A DNA stretch of 64,000 nt, taken from positions 1 to 64,000 of the forward strand of contig OZ220748.1 in NCBI GenBank assembly GCA_965117035.1. Direction: 5' to 3'. Position 1 is the stretch's first letter, and every line of letters starts with the position of its first letter. This DNA comes from CAZENU01 sp965117035 (GTDB lineage Bacteria; Chloroflexota; Dehalococcoidia; Lucifugimonadales; CAZENU01). Shown here one piece after another: positions 43,942 through 53,800 of the stretch. A model generated the notes under the pieces. That model was not told where the DNA came from and ran no database searches. It was given only the letters and a program-made list of their open reading frames with translations. A program made the position numbers and the translations under genes.

Positions 43942-44993
43942 CGAACGGGCCGGTCGTCGAGTGCCGTGGCGTGACGAAACGCTACGGCCGCGTGAAGGCC
44001 GTGGCGAACGTCAGCTTCGCCCTGCGTCCCGGCGAGATACTCTCTATCCTCGGCCCCAGCGGCTCCGGCAAGACCACCGCGCTGCGGCTCATCGCCGGCT
44101 TCGAGAGTCCCGACGAAGGCGAGATAAGCGTGCGGGGCAGGGTGGTGTCCGGGCCGCTCGTGCACGTGCCGCCGGACCACCGCAACGTCGGCATGGTCTT
44201 CCAGGAGTACGCGCTGTTCCCGCACAAGACCGTCGCCGAGAACGTCACCTTCGGACTTCACCGGCTCACCGCGGCGCAGCGCGAGCGCAGGCTCGCCGAC
44301 GTTATCGAGCTCGTGAGGCTCGGCGGTCTCGAGCGCCGGTATCCGCACGAGCTCTCGGGAGGGCAGCAACAGCGAGTCGCCGTCGCGCGCACGATCGCCC
44401 CGCGACCGGACGCCGTTCTGCTCGACGAGCCGTTCAGCAATCTCGACATGGGGATGCGGCGCGAGCTGCGGCGCGAGCTGATGGGCATCCTCCGGGAGAA
44501 CGGCATCGCCACCATCTTCGTCACCCACGACCGTGAGGAGGCGTTCGCCATCGCGGACCGCATTGGAGTCATGAACGACGGACGACTCGAGCAGGTGGAC
44601 ACTCCCGACGTCGTCTATCGCATGCCGGCGACGCCCTTTGTCGCCAGGATGGCCGGCACCAGCGACTTCATCGCCGGCGAGGTCCGGGACGGCCTGGCAG
44701 TCACCGAGCTCGGCAGGTTCCCGTTCACCAGTTCGAACGGCGCCCTGGCAGAAGGCGCAAGCGTCATGCTGCTCGTACACCTGGACGACTTCCAGGTTGT
44801 TCCCCACGCGGAGGGCCGGGCCGTCGTTCGCGCCCGAGAGTTCCTCGGAGACGCGACGGTGCTGGACGTCCAGACGCCGTCCGGCGCCACGGTGAGATGC
44901 AGGCAGCGCTCCCACTCGACCCTGGACCTGGGCGCGCAGGTGACCCTCATTCCCGCCACCGGAAAGGCGTTCCTGGCCTTCGACGCGTCGTAG
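43938..44993 (+). CDS. Ferric-iron ABC transporter ATPase (FbpC-like)
   Basis: 351 residues from GTG 43938. Walker A ILGPSGSGKTT near residue 38, Q-loop VFQEYALFPHKTV, signature LSGGQQQRVAVART, Walker B VLLDEPFSNLD and switch His in VTHDREEAF are all intact. The C-terminal 120 residues form a TOBE/OB-type regulatory domain (GDATVLDVQTPSG), as in FbpC and other CUT1-like ATPases. It powers the permease encoded just upstream. The genuine binding protein appears to be encoded at 48548-49579 on the other strand. Confidence 0.9.
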   Translation: MTNGPVVECRGVTKRYGRVKAVANVSFALRPGEILSILGPSGSGKTTALRLIAGFESPDEGEISVRGRVVSGPLVHVPPDHRNVGMVFQEYALFPHKTVAENVTFGLHRLTAAQRERRLADVIELVRLGGLERRYPHELSGGQQQRVAVARTIAPRPDAVLLDEPFSNLDMGMRRELRRELMGILRENGIATIFVTHDREEAFAIADRIGVMNDGRLEQVDTPDVVYRMPATPFVARMAGTSDFIAGEVRDGLAVTELGRFPFTSSNGALAEGASVMLLVHLDDFQVVPHAEGRAVVRAREFLGDATVLDVQTPSGATVRCRQRSHSTLDLGAQVTLIPATGKAFLAFDAS

Positions 44994-45120
44994 CCCAGCC
45001 GCCCCGTGATCGGCCGACTGGCTGGAGGTCCCGGGGCCATGGCGCGTCCCTCGCTTGGCCCCGCCACGCGCCCACGGCCGACTCGCCGCAAGTTCCGGCC
45101 GCGCAACGTACCCAAACCCC

Positions 45121-45149
45121 TTGTAGCTTAGGGCAGACATAGCTATATT
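45121..45149 (+). promoter_or_regulatory. Promoter of the DUF151-like gene
   Basis: TTGTAG (45121-45126) and TATATT (45144-45149) are spaced 17 bases in the AT-richest stretch of the 250-base gap after the ABC ATPase. It leaves a leader of roughly 90 bases before the ATG at 45244. The rest of the gap shows no gene. Confidence 0.45.
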
Positions 45150-45243
45150 ATTAGGGTGAACAAAGTGCGTGGCGCTGTGCATGGTAACGGGTCGGCCTGC
45201 GCCTTCCGTGTGGCCAACCGGGCCTCAGCGCCGGAGGATGTCC

Positions 45244-45729
45244 ATGGAACTGGTAAAGGTGGACCGGCTCTACGTGGAGCGGCCGTCGAGGAAGTGTATC
45301 GTCGTCCTGGGAGGATGCGAGACGGGCGCGCGCACGCTCCTGGTGCTGCCCGAGCGGGAGGCGTCCGTCCTGGCGCTCGAGACCCACGGACTGAACGATC
45401 GCTGCGGCCTCTACCACGTACTGATGGCGTGCGTCGCGAGTCTCGGTGGCGCGTTCTGCCGGGTTGTGATCGAGCTGAACGCCGATTGGGAGGCCGCCTG
45501 CCAGCTGACGCTGCTGCAGGGCGGCGTTCACAAGTCGATGAGCGTCAGCGTGGGCGAGACGCTCGCGCTTGCGGTCCACGGCGGGCTTCCGATCTATCTC
45601 GACCGGTCGGCATGCGACCAGCACGAGGACGCGTCGGCCGACCGGAGCGCCGGAGTGTCCGACGTCCCGCCGGTGTTCGAATCGCTGCTCTCGGACCTTA
45701 TGGGAGCGGAGCCGGCTGAGGAAGACTGA
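45244..45729 (+). CDS. DUF151 (bifunctional nuclease)-like protein
   Basis: 161 residues; ATG 45244 has GGAGG about seven bases upstream, better than in-frame starts further up. Residues 10-115 follow the DUF151 pattern: LLVLPEREASVLALETHGL (where the family has LPIxIGxxEAxAIA), HVLMACVASLGGAFCRVVI, ACQLTLLQGG, then SVSVGETLALAVHGGLPIYL (family PSDAIALAxRxxxPI). The Ser-Val-Gly-Glu-Thr variant departs from the usual Ser-Asp-Ala. Some relatives show nuclease activity, but function is generally unclear. The tail after 125 is acidic and probably flexible. Confidence 0.6.
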   Translation: MELVKVDRLYVERPSRKCIVVLGGCETGARTLLVLPEREASVLALETHGLNDRCGLYHVLMACVASLGGAFCRVVIELNADWEAACQLTLLQGGVHKSMSVSVGETLALAVHGGLPIYLDRSACDQHEDASADRSAGVSDVPPVFESLLSDLMGAEPAEED

Positions 45730-45749
45730 ACGCCGCGCCCGCGCTGACG

Positions 45750-46256
45750 CTATTCGTCCGCTTCCTCCGCAGTCCGCTCGCCGAGACGTCCGTCGAGGAT
45801 CAGCAGGCCGGTGCCGTCCCCGTCGATCAGCTTAAGGTCGTCGATGATCTCGTCGACCGACTTCTCCTCTTCGACCTGCTCCTCTATGAACCACTCCAGC
45901 AGGACGTGCGTCGCGTAGTCCTTCTGGGCCTGCGCCTCGCGGTACAGGTCCTCGATCATCGCGGTGACCCGCCGCTCGTGCTCCAGGGTCATCTCCATGA
46001 CCGACAGGACGGATTCGAACTCGGTCGGAGGCTGCTCGATCGCCTGCACGACGGCGCGGCCGTTGCGGTCGTTGATGTAGTCGAAGATGCGCATCGCGTG
46101 GGAGACCTCCTCCTGGTGCTGCAGTCGCATCCAGTGGGCGAATCCCCTGAGGTTCTCCGACTCGAAGTGAGCGGCCATCGACAGGTACAGGTGGGCCGAG
46201 TACAGCTCGTTGTTCATCTGGTCGTTCAGCGCGTTTTCCAGGGTCGCGTTCAGCAT
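45750..46256 (-). CDS. ftnA: Ferritin (bacterial, non-heme)
   Basis: 168 residues; GGAG precedes the ATG. The four-helix ferritin core is complete, with ferroxidase ligands in NNELYSAHLYLSMAAHFE, HQEEVSHAMRIFDYI (ExxH), and LEHERRVTAMI, then LLEWFIEEQVEEEKSV. The C-terminus has the short acidic tail seen in other bacterial ferritins. It oxidises ferrous iron and stores it as a mineral core in the cytoplasm. Placement between two iron-uptake units supports a coherent iron locus. It converges on the DUF151-like gene with only 20 bases between. Confidence 0.93.
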   Translation of the reverse strand: MLNATLENALNDQMNNELYSAHLYLSMAAHFESENLRGFAHWMRLQHQEEVSHAMRIFDYINDRNGRAVVQAIEQPPTEFESVLSVMEMTLEHERRVTAMIEDLYREAQAQKDYATHVLLEWFIEEQVEEEKSVDEIIDDLKLIDGDGTGLLILDGRLGERTAEEADE

Positions 46257-46351
46257 GGCGTTCTCCGTGGTGCCGTTCGATTGTCGCGCCTGAATTGGCC
46301 ATCAGGCACATTCAGAATAACACGGCGGCCGTGGCCGCTTCAGATGTCGCG

Positions 46352-47065
46352 CTACGGCGCGGGCGCGCGGTCGCCGTACTTCGTCGTGAAGTGCCGCTCG
46401 ACGCGGCCTGTGAAGAGCATCACTCCCACGGCCACGAGCCAAAGGACGAACGCGACCCCGCTGATCCGGTGCACGATGGTCGCCGCGTCGATCCAGATGA
46501 GCTGCATCGCCAGGCCTATGACCGCCGACCCGGGCGCTATCTTGCGCAGGGTCCCGCCGACCCGCCACTGGTACCGCGCCGCGACGAGCAGGGCGATTCC
46601 CGCGAGGGCGAATCCGATCTTGCCCGTAAGCCAGCGTGCCGCCGCCGTCGCCTCCAGGGCTCCCGGGGCCTCGAACGCCGCGAAGCCGCCAGCCCCGACC
46701 GCCTCGGGCATCTGGTAGGCAGCCAACGCGCCGGCGCATGCCCCCGAGACCGCGGTGAATGTGCCTGACACCGCGAGCAGATACGGGACGAGCGGGGTCC
46801 CCAGTCGCTCCCGGATGATCCACATCCGCGACAGGTGCCAGGCCGCGGCCAGCAGGGCGATGCCGGAGACGAATCGCGCCGCCGCCGTCGTGCCGTACAT
46901 CCATCGGCTCTCAGCGATTGCGCGCAGAGACTCCAGCAACGTGGGCTGGTCGGCGTCCGCCGCGACGCGGGAATAGACCATCACCACCGTTGCCGCCGCG
47001 GTGAACAGAAGCAGCGCTCCCGCGGCGCGGGCTGACCTGTCGGGCTTGTCTCGTGTGTCAGACAC
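46352..47065 (-). CDS. Multi-pass membrane protein, unknown function
   Basis: 237 residues from GTG 47065, supported by AGGAG six bases upstream; the longer in-frame start would overlap the upstream gene. About six to seven hydrophobic segments, Ala/Gly/Val-rich, with short basic loops (RMWIIRERLG, RYQWRVGGTLRK). No catalytic motif or family is recognised. It starts ten bases after the GT39-like gene ends, so it is the last gene of that operon. Confidence 0.75.
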   Translation of the reverse strand: MSDTRDKPDRSARAAGALLLFTAAATVVMVYSRVAADADQPTLLESLRAIAESRWMYGTTAAARFVSGIALLAAAWHLSRMWIIRERLGTPLVPYLLAVSGTFTAVSGACAGALAAYQMPEAVGAGGFAAFEAPGALEATAAARWLTGKIGFALAGIALLVAARYQWRVGGTLRKIAPGSAVIGLAMQLIWIDAATIVHRISGVAFVLWLVAVGVMLFTGRVERHFTTKYGDRAPAP

Positions 47066-47075
47066 TACATGCTCC

Positions 47076-48551
47076 TCATGCCGGTCCTGTTGTGCCGGTC
47101 GGGAAACGGGACCCAAGGCCACGGCGCGCGATCGTCATCGTCCGTGACCGGGCCCGGAGCTCCAGGGAAAGCAACCTCGCATGACGCCGCGCCACGCGGG
47201 ACGTCGCGATCAACGACAGGCCCGCAAGCGCCAGCCACAACACGGTGAGTCCCCACGTCTCCGGAGTCCACGACCTGTAGTCGGGGAACAGCCAGGCCAC
47301 GGCCTGGAAGGGCGGTAAGCTCATGTCGAAGGGGTCGACCGCGATTCTCACCTCGCCGGAGTGCCCGGCCCAGGCAAGGCCCGCCGCTATCGCCGCGCCG
47401 TACACTCCCAGCACGACCATCGCGGCCCTGGCCCAGACCGGGGCCGCCGCCGCTGCGTGGGCCAACGGCAGCGCAAACAGCGGCAGCACCGTCATGAGCG
47501 TCCTGCCGGGAAACCACCAGCCCATCATCGTGATGGCAACGAACGTCGCGACCAGTACCTGAGCGACGATCAGCCCGAACGCCAGACGGTGCGGCCCATC
47601 TCGCCGGACCAGCAGCACCAGCCCCGGTATCGCCGCCAGGAGCAGCGGGGCCCAGCGGCCGATGCCGAACCGGCGGTCCACGAACAGCCCCCAGAGGCGA
47701 TAAGAGCGGTCGCCGATCTCGACGTGCCGGCCGAATAGCTCGACAGTCGACTGTCCCGAGTAGACGACGTTGACCGAGTACGGGGTAAGGCTGCCGAAGG
47801 TCTCGACGTGGAACCAGGCGAAGATCGCGGCCGACACGCCGCCCAGGCCGACGAGCGTCGCTCGCCCCGCTCCGTCGGTCCTGAGCAGGAAGTACGCTGA
47901 CACGAGCACGGCCAGAGGCGCGTATTTCACGCCCAGCCAGCACATGGCCGACAGCGCCGCCGCCACCCAGACGGCGTCCAGCGGGGTCAGCCGTTCACTC
48001 CTCGTGACCACCAGCAGGCTCAGCGTCAGGGCCAAGGCCGCCGGTATCTCGGGATATATCTCGGTGGAGTGCACGAATGCGACCGCGCTCAGCCCGACAC
48101 CGAGTGCCGCCAGCCAGCTCACGCGGCGGCTTCGCGTCAGTCGGACCGCCAGCACGAACGCCAGCGCCATCGTCGCCGCGGCCATCAGCATGAGCTGCAC
48201 TTGCGCACCGGTCAGCCCTCCCAGTGCATAGCCCGGCGCCACCAGTACCGAGAGGCCCGGGTTATGCGGGCTGAGCAGTCTGCCGTCCGGAGCCGGCAGA
48301 GACTGCTTCCACAACCCGTCCGGGTGGTCGAAGAACGACTCGTACGACCTTGCCTCGTACTGGTTGCGAAGATCGAGATCTCCGTCCTGCAGCAGGCTCT
48401 GCGTCGTCAGCAGGTAAAACGGCTCGTCGGCCGTGATCGAGGCGCCGTTCGTCGCCCGTATCCCTACCGAAAAGGCGTACGCCAGGGCCAGGACGACAAA
48501 CAGACCGGCCGAGGCCAGCGGCAGACTCCGGCGCCGGGCGAAGTCGGTCAC
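47076..48551 (-). CDS. GT39-like membrane glycosyltransferase
   Basis: 491 residues with about ten to twelve TM segments. The first extracytoplasmic loop has the acidic pair expected in GT-C enzymes (ITADEPFYLLTTQSLL), followed by a soluble stretch (YESFFDHPDG, LLSPHNPGLSVL) common in uncultured Chloroflexota GT39-type proteins. GT-C enzymes transfer sugars from polyprenyl phosphate donors on the outer face of the membrane. A GT2 domain that could make such donors is encoded upstream in the same direction (50835-54002). The start overlaps the stop of the iron-binding lipoprotein gene in ATGA. Confidence 0.7.
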   Translation of the reverse strand: MTDFARRRSLPLASAGLFVVLALAYAFSVGIRATNGASITADEPFYLLTTQSLLQDGDLDLRNQYEARSYESFFDHPDGLWKQSLPAPDGRLLSPHNPGLSVLVAPGYALGGLTGAQVQLMLMAAATMALAFVLAVRLTRSRRVSWLAALGVGLSAVAFVHSTEIYPEIPAALALTLSLLVVTRSERLTPLDAVWVAAALSAMCWLGVKYAPLAVLVSAYFLLRTDGAGRATLVGLGGVSAAIFAWFHVETFGSLTPYSVNVVYSGQSTVELFGRHVEIGDRSYRLWGLFVDRRFGIGRWAPLLLAAIPGLVLLVRRDGPHRLAFGLIVAQVLVATFVAITMMGWWFPGRTLMTVLPLFALPLAHAAAAAPVWARAAMVVLGVYGAAIAAGLAWAGHSGEVRIAVDPFDMSLPPFQAVAWLFPDYRSWTPETWGLTVLWLALAGLSLIATSRVARRHARLLSLELRARSRTMTIARRGLGSRFPTGTTGPA

Positions 48552-49579
48552 GGGAGTATGCCGACGTCCCGCATCAGCGCCAGGGTGCCCTGGAGGTCGC
48601 TCAGGTTGCTGAGGTCGACGTCAGGAGGGTCGAGTGCGCTCAGCGACGGCAGCTCGCCCTCGGGCGCGACGCCGGCCGACAGCGGGTACTCCTTGGTTTC
48701 GGCGGCGAAGTACCGCTGGGCAGACTCCGACAGCAGGTACTCCATGAACCGCTCGGCCACCGAGGTGTTCGCGGATGCCTTCAGGATGCCCGCTCCGGCC
48801 ACCAGCACCAGGGCGCCGGGGTCTCCTCCGCCCAGGAAGTGGTTGCGGGCTCCGAACCCGGGTCCCTCCTCCTCCAGGAAGCGGGCCAGGTAGTAGTGGT
48901 TCACGAACCCAGCGTCGATCTCGCCTCGCGCCGCGGCGGCCACGGTCGATATGTTGTTCGGGTAGGACCGTGCGTCGTTGGCCTTGATCCCCTCCAGCCA
49001 GCGCCGCGTCGTGTCCTCGCCGAGCGTCACCCGCATGGACGTGACAAAGGCCTGGAACGACCCGTTCGGCGGCGCCCACCCCAGGCGGCCCTTCCATGCG
49101 GGGTCGGTGAAGTCCATGATCGACTTCGGCAGGTCCCTGGCGGGATCGATGGCAGCCGTGTTATAGACGACCGTTCTCGCTCGTCCCGACGTGCCCACCC
49201 ACTCCCCGCTGCGCGATCGGAACTTGGGGTCGACACGCTCCAGGAGGCTGTCCGGCAGGCGCCTCAGCACGCCGGCCCCGGACAGCGCGCCGAGGGACCC
49301 GGGGTCCTGCAGGAACACCACGTCCGCGGGCGTGTTGTCGCCCTCTTCGAGGATCGTCGCCGCGATCGCGGCGCTGCTCGCGTACTTGACCCGGACGTCG
49401 ATTCCCGTCTCCTCCGAGAACGACTCGAGGAGGGGATGCACCAGGCTCCGGGTGCGGCCCGAGTAGACGGTAAGGGTCTCGTCCTCGCCTCCACAGGAGA
49501 CGAGAACGCCCGTCGCGAACGTCAGGAGGGCGGCTGCCAGCAGCAACGTTGTCCGACACACGGTCATGGTCTTTCTCAC
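48548..49579 (-). CDS. FbpA-like ferric-iron binding lipoprotein
   Basis: 343 residues; signal peptide with lipobox LVSC (Cys29). The mature part has the type-II periplasmic binding fold of FbpA/FutA: LTVYSGRTRSLVHPLLESF, ADVVFLQDPGSLGAL, then DLPKSIMDFTDPAWKGRLGW and the paired tyrosines in FVNHYYLARF that bind Fe(III) in relatives. It would deliver iron to a permease such as that at 42304. Both ends overlap neighbouring genes by four bases (Fea1-like before, GT39-like after), so it is fixed in an operon away from its transporter. Confidence 0.9.
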   Translation of the reverse strand: MRKTMTVCRTTLLLAAALLTFATGVLVSCGGEDETLTVYSGRTRSLVHPLLESFSEETGIDVRVKYASSAAIAATILEEGDNTPADVVFLQDPGSLGALSGAGVLRRLPDSLLERVDPKFRSRSGEWVGTSGRARTVVYNTAAIDPARDLPKSIMDFTDPAWKGRLGWAPPNGSFQAFVTSMRVTLGEDTTRRWLEGIKANDARSYPNNISTVAAAARGEIDAGFVNHYYLARFLEEEGPGFGARNHFLGGGDPGALVLVAGAGILKASANTSVAERFMEYLLSESAQRYFAAETKEYPLSAGVAPEGELPSLSALDPPDVDLSNLSDLQGTLALMRDVGILP

Positions 49580-50763
49580 TGCAGTTGCGACGGGGATGTT
49601 ACCCGAACGTCGGACGGGATGCCGAGCGCACCGATGACGGCGTCCTCGTTCAGCGCGCTGTACAGCGCGTCGACCGCGTCGCTCGAAACGGGGCCGGCCG
49701 GGTCGCCCGTGAAGAGGCCCTCAACGGCGGATGCCGCGGATTCCGAGGCAGAGCGTACCGCCGGGTGAATCGCCTGGTAGAAGGCCCATCCCTCGGCCAG
49801 GTGCTCCGCCCTGGGCCCCGGCTCCGCATCATCGGCGGCGCGCTTCGCATACCGTAGAGCCGCCAGGTAGAAGATCGTGTTGAGTCGCCCGCGCACCTGC
49901 GCCGCGGCCGCGTCGTACGCCGTCAGGTCTCCCCTGCGCGATGCATCCAGCGCCCGTGCGAGCGCCTGTTGCAGCGGCTCGTCGACCTTGCCGTCCAGTC
50001 CGAAGTTGCCGGCCCGGCTTCGCGCCGTCGCGGCGATCGACGAGTTGCGCTGGCCCGCGTCGTCCGCGGCTCCGACGTAGAAGGCCCACGCCTCGTCGAC
50101 GTTGTGGGGAGCCCCGGACGCGTCGTCGGTGTTGCCCTGTTCGATCTTCGTCCGGGCTGCCGTGAGCTCCTGCAGGACCTTGCCGTAGATGATCGCCTGG
50201 AGTCCCTTGTTGATGAGCTGACGCCGGACGAGGTCGTCGACGCTGCGTCCCTGCCAGCTTCCGGTCAGGCCCGCCCGGACGTTGCCGTCGAGGTCGGTGC
50301 CTCCCGGGAACTCTGCCAGCACGGAGCCGCTCGTCGCCAGCGACGCCAGCGTTCGCACGGAGCCGTCGGAGTTGACGGCGTTGGCGCCGTTCTCGTAGAG
50401 CGCCGTGATGGCAGCCCAGTCTACGGCCTCGTCGGTCTTGGCCGCGTTCAGCAGGCTTCCGATGTCTCGCATGTCGAGCGCTATGTTGGCGTGGGGGACC
50501 ACGTTGCTCACCGTCGTGTAGTGCTCCGAGCCCTGGATCGCCCCGGCGGCGCTGACGGGTCCGCTGATCGAGCCGCCGATGGGTCCGCTGACTGACCCGC
50601 TGACCGAGCCGCTGACCGAGCCCGACTGCCCGATGACCTGGACCCCCGGACGGTCCTCGCCATCCTCCTCGCCGCATGCCGCGGCCAACGCCAGGAGCAG
50701 AACGACAGCACCGATCAGTCCAATCAGTCCGCGTACGTAATGTTGTCCCGTATGGTTTCGCAC
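49576..50763 (-). CDS. Fea1-like iron-assimilation lipoprotein
   Basis: 395 residues from GTG 50763 with AAGGAG nine bases upstream. Lipobox LAAAC (Cys30). The mature start carries a Ser/Gly/Val repeat (GSVSGSVSGSVSGPIGGS). The main domain has NIALDMRDIGSLLNAAK, DWAAITALYENGANAVNSDG, and a helical second half (EAWAFYVGAADDAG, later HLAEGWAFYQAIHPAV). This resembles the Fea1 low-iron-inducible family first known from green algae. It overlaps the FbpA-like gene, which agrees with a role in iron capture at the cell surface. Family recall is moderate; an alternative is a lipoprotein of unknown function. Confidence 0.65.
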   Translation of the reverse strand: MRNHTGQHYVRGLIGLIGAVVLLLALAAACGEEDGEDRPGVQVIGQSGSVSGSVSGSVSGPIGGSISGPVSAAGAIQGSEHYTTVSNVVPHANIALDMRDIGSLLNAAKTDEAVDWAAITALYENGANAVNSDGSVRTLASLATSGSVLAEFPGGTDLDGNVRAGLTGSWQGRSVDDLVRRQLINKGLQAIIYGKVLQELTAARTKIEQGNTDDASGAPHNVDEAWAFYVGAADDAGQRNSSIAATARSRAGNFGLDGKVDEPLQQALARALDASRRGDLTAYDAAAAQVRGRLNTIFYLAALRYAKRAADDAEPGPRAEHLAEGWAFYQAIHPAVRSASESAASAVEGLFTGDPAGPVSSDAVDALYSALNEDAVIGALGIPSDVRVTSPSQLQ

Positions 50764-50834
50764 AGTCCGGTTCTCCTTGTATTACGTTCCCATGTCGCCG
50801 TTAGCAGAGCCAGGGTGGGCCGATGTCGGCCGGA

Positions 50835-53800
50835 TCACGTGCTCAGCATCTGTCTCACCATCGCAAGCGGCACCCGCCACAGGTAGTTGAGCCCGATGAA
50901 TGACTTGCCCCTGGTGCGATGGCGGTAAGAGATCGGCACCTCCCGCATCCGCATGCCCTTCTTGAGCAGGTCCAGGGTCAGCACCTGGGCGTAGTTGTAG
51001 TCGTGTATGATCTCGGCGCACTCGAGGGCGCGGCGGGAAAAGGCGCGGAAGCCCGTCTGCCCGTCCGTGACGATGCGTCCCGCCGCCACGCACAGCATCG
51101 CCGTGAACGCCAGGTTGGCCAGCAGCCGTACGACCGGCTGCCCGTCGCGGGAGCCGCGGTAGCGCGACCCGAGCACGTAGTCGGCCTCGCCGGCCTCGAT
51201 CGGCGCCAGCAGGTCGGGGATCTGCGCCGGCGGATATTCGCCGTCCGCGTCGATGTACACGGCGGCGCGCGCGTCCATGTCCCGCGCGGCTTCCAGCCCT
51301 GTTCTGAGCGCGGCGCCGAGTCCCCGGTTCCTGTCGTGGCGCACCACCACGTCCGCCCCGGCTCGGCGGGCCACCCCCGCGGTGCCGTCGGTCGAGCCGT
51401 CGTCGACGACTATGACCTTCATGCCTTCGACCTTCCCGCGAGGCATCTCAGCTAGGGTGCCGGCGACACTCTCGGCCTCGTTGTGCGCCGGCACGATCAC
51501 GGCCAACGGACGCTCGCCCTCCTCCCTTACGCCCAGGACCTGCCCCACGGACTCGGCGGGCGGGCGAGCGCCGAGGTAGTAGGCAATCGTCGGGGCCACG
51601 TCCATGATCGACCGGGGCTCGTCGATCTGCCCCGACCGCTCGACTCCCTTGCCCCAGAGGATGCACGGGACGTAGGTCTCGCTGGGGCTCATGTGGCCGT
51701 GTCCGCCGATGCCTATTCCCTGGCCGTGGTCGGACGTCACGAGAACGGTCGCGTCGTCGAGGTAACCGCCTCGCTCGCACCACCCGAGAAACTCCTCGAT
51801 GACGCGGTCGGCGGCCTCGATCTTCGCGAGATACTCGTCGTTGTAGCTGCCGCGCGCGTGGCCGGTCTGGTCGACGCTCAGCAGCTGCAACACCAGCAGC
51901 TCGGGGTCGTCGCGCTCCATGACCGCTTTCGCCCGGGCGGCCAGCGCGTCGTCGATGTCGTCGTTGTTGGTGACCGCCGTCACCGTCTCGACGTCGCTCT
52001 CGCCGAACGCGTCGATCAGGTGGGCGATTCCCACCAGCTTGCCGTTCAACCCCGAATCGCGGAGCGAGTCGAATATGGACTCGCACTTGACCCCCAGGCT
52101 CGGAACGAAGTTGCTCCGCATGCCGTGCGCCCGCGGCGGCGCGCCCGTGAGCATCGAGCTGAAGCCGGTCACCGTCCTGGCGGGATAGACGGTGGTCGCG
52201 TTCGTGTAGTCGGCGCCCTCCCGCCGGAGCCGGTCGATGAACGGAGTATCCGCCGCTCGCAGGCGGTCGGCACGGCACCCGTCGATCACGATCGCGATGA
52301 ACCGGCGGGACTTTCGCTCCCCACAGTCCGCGCGCAGGCGCGTCGGCGCCAGGGACGGGGCCGGAGGCCACCTGAAGAACCACTGGTGGAACAGGACGGC
52401 CGTCACGCCGACTAACAGGGCGAACCCCTCGAACGCCAGCACGGTGTCAAGTCCGGGACGATCGACCAGCATCTGGAAGGCCAGCACCAGGATTGCGGCC
52501 TTGGGCGCCTGCTCCAGGAAGTTGCCGCTCGTGGGGTCGTGGTTCTCGACGACGAGGCGCCAGAACCGGGTGAAGTTGGTCCAGGACGTGCCGATGCGCA
52601 GGTGATAGTAGACCGTCCCCCACAGGAAGACGGTGAACACCGTGTACAGGCTCAGCACCAGGCCGACGGCGGCGAAGTCGACGAACCTGAATGCGGCCAG
52701 GAACAGCGCCAGGTATCCCCACAACGCCGCACGCAGTCTGATCGGGAAGTCGAACCGGTAGAAAACGACGAACATGGGGACGAGCGCGAGCAGCGCCGCC
52801 GCCGCGCGCCCCCAGTAGCCGGGATCGGCCGCGTGGGGGATGCTCAGAAGCAAGACGATCCCCAACACGAAGACGGGTGTGAAGGGCTTGCCCTCGTTCA
52901 CAACGTTCCACAGACGCGCCGCCGCGATCTCGAATCGCGAGGCGGCCGTCGCGCCGTCGGCCCGACCCCTGAGCGCTCCGATTCCCTTGCCTCCGACGAG
53001 GCTGCGCGCGGCCACCAGCGTGAGCACGGCCGCGACGGAGTATGAGTATGCGAACTTCATGCCGTGCGTAAGCACCGCGACGGCCAGCCCCTGTTCTATC
53101 GGGACTCCGAGAGCGGCCAGCGCTCCGGTCATGCTCGCCTCGTATACGCCGATGCCACCGGGAGTCACGTGGAAGACCTGGAAGACAATGGTGAAGGCGG
53201 TGACGGCTATCGCGGCAGTCAGGGACAACTCGAGCCCGAGAGCCCGCGCCGCGACCAACAGCACGGCCGCTTCCAGGACCCAGCTTGGAGCGGTCCACAG
53301 CGCGGCCTGGGCGATCTGCGACAGAGACACCTGCCTCAGCCGGTCGCGCAGAGCGTCGACCCACGGTCCGACCGGCTGCGGGAGTCGGCGGGGCGAATGC
53401 CCCAACCGGACCATGACAAGGGCCGCCGCGGCTCCAGCCACCACGATCGCGGGCAGGGTGAGGGTGGGCAGTCCGGGCTCTTCGCCGGCGGCGACAGGGA
53501 GCAGCGGGAACAGGACCAGCACTATCACCGTGAGGCTCGCGAGGTCCAGGAGCCGCGCCACCGCGGTCGTCGCGGCGGCTTCACCGAGCGGGACCCCGCT
53601 CTGTGCGGCGAGGTAGGGCCGTGCGGCCTCTCCTGCCTTGAACGGCAGCAGGTGGTTCGCCAGCAGCGCCGCATGTAGCACGGCGAACAGCGAGAAGACG
53701 CTCCCCCGATGCGCGAGCAGACGCCGCCACGCTATCGCCCGCAGCCAGAAGGCGGACGCATACGCGACCAGGAATGTCGCCAGGAGATCGGGGCGACTTG

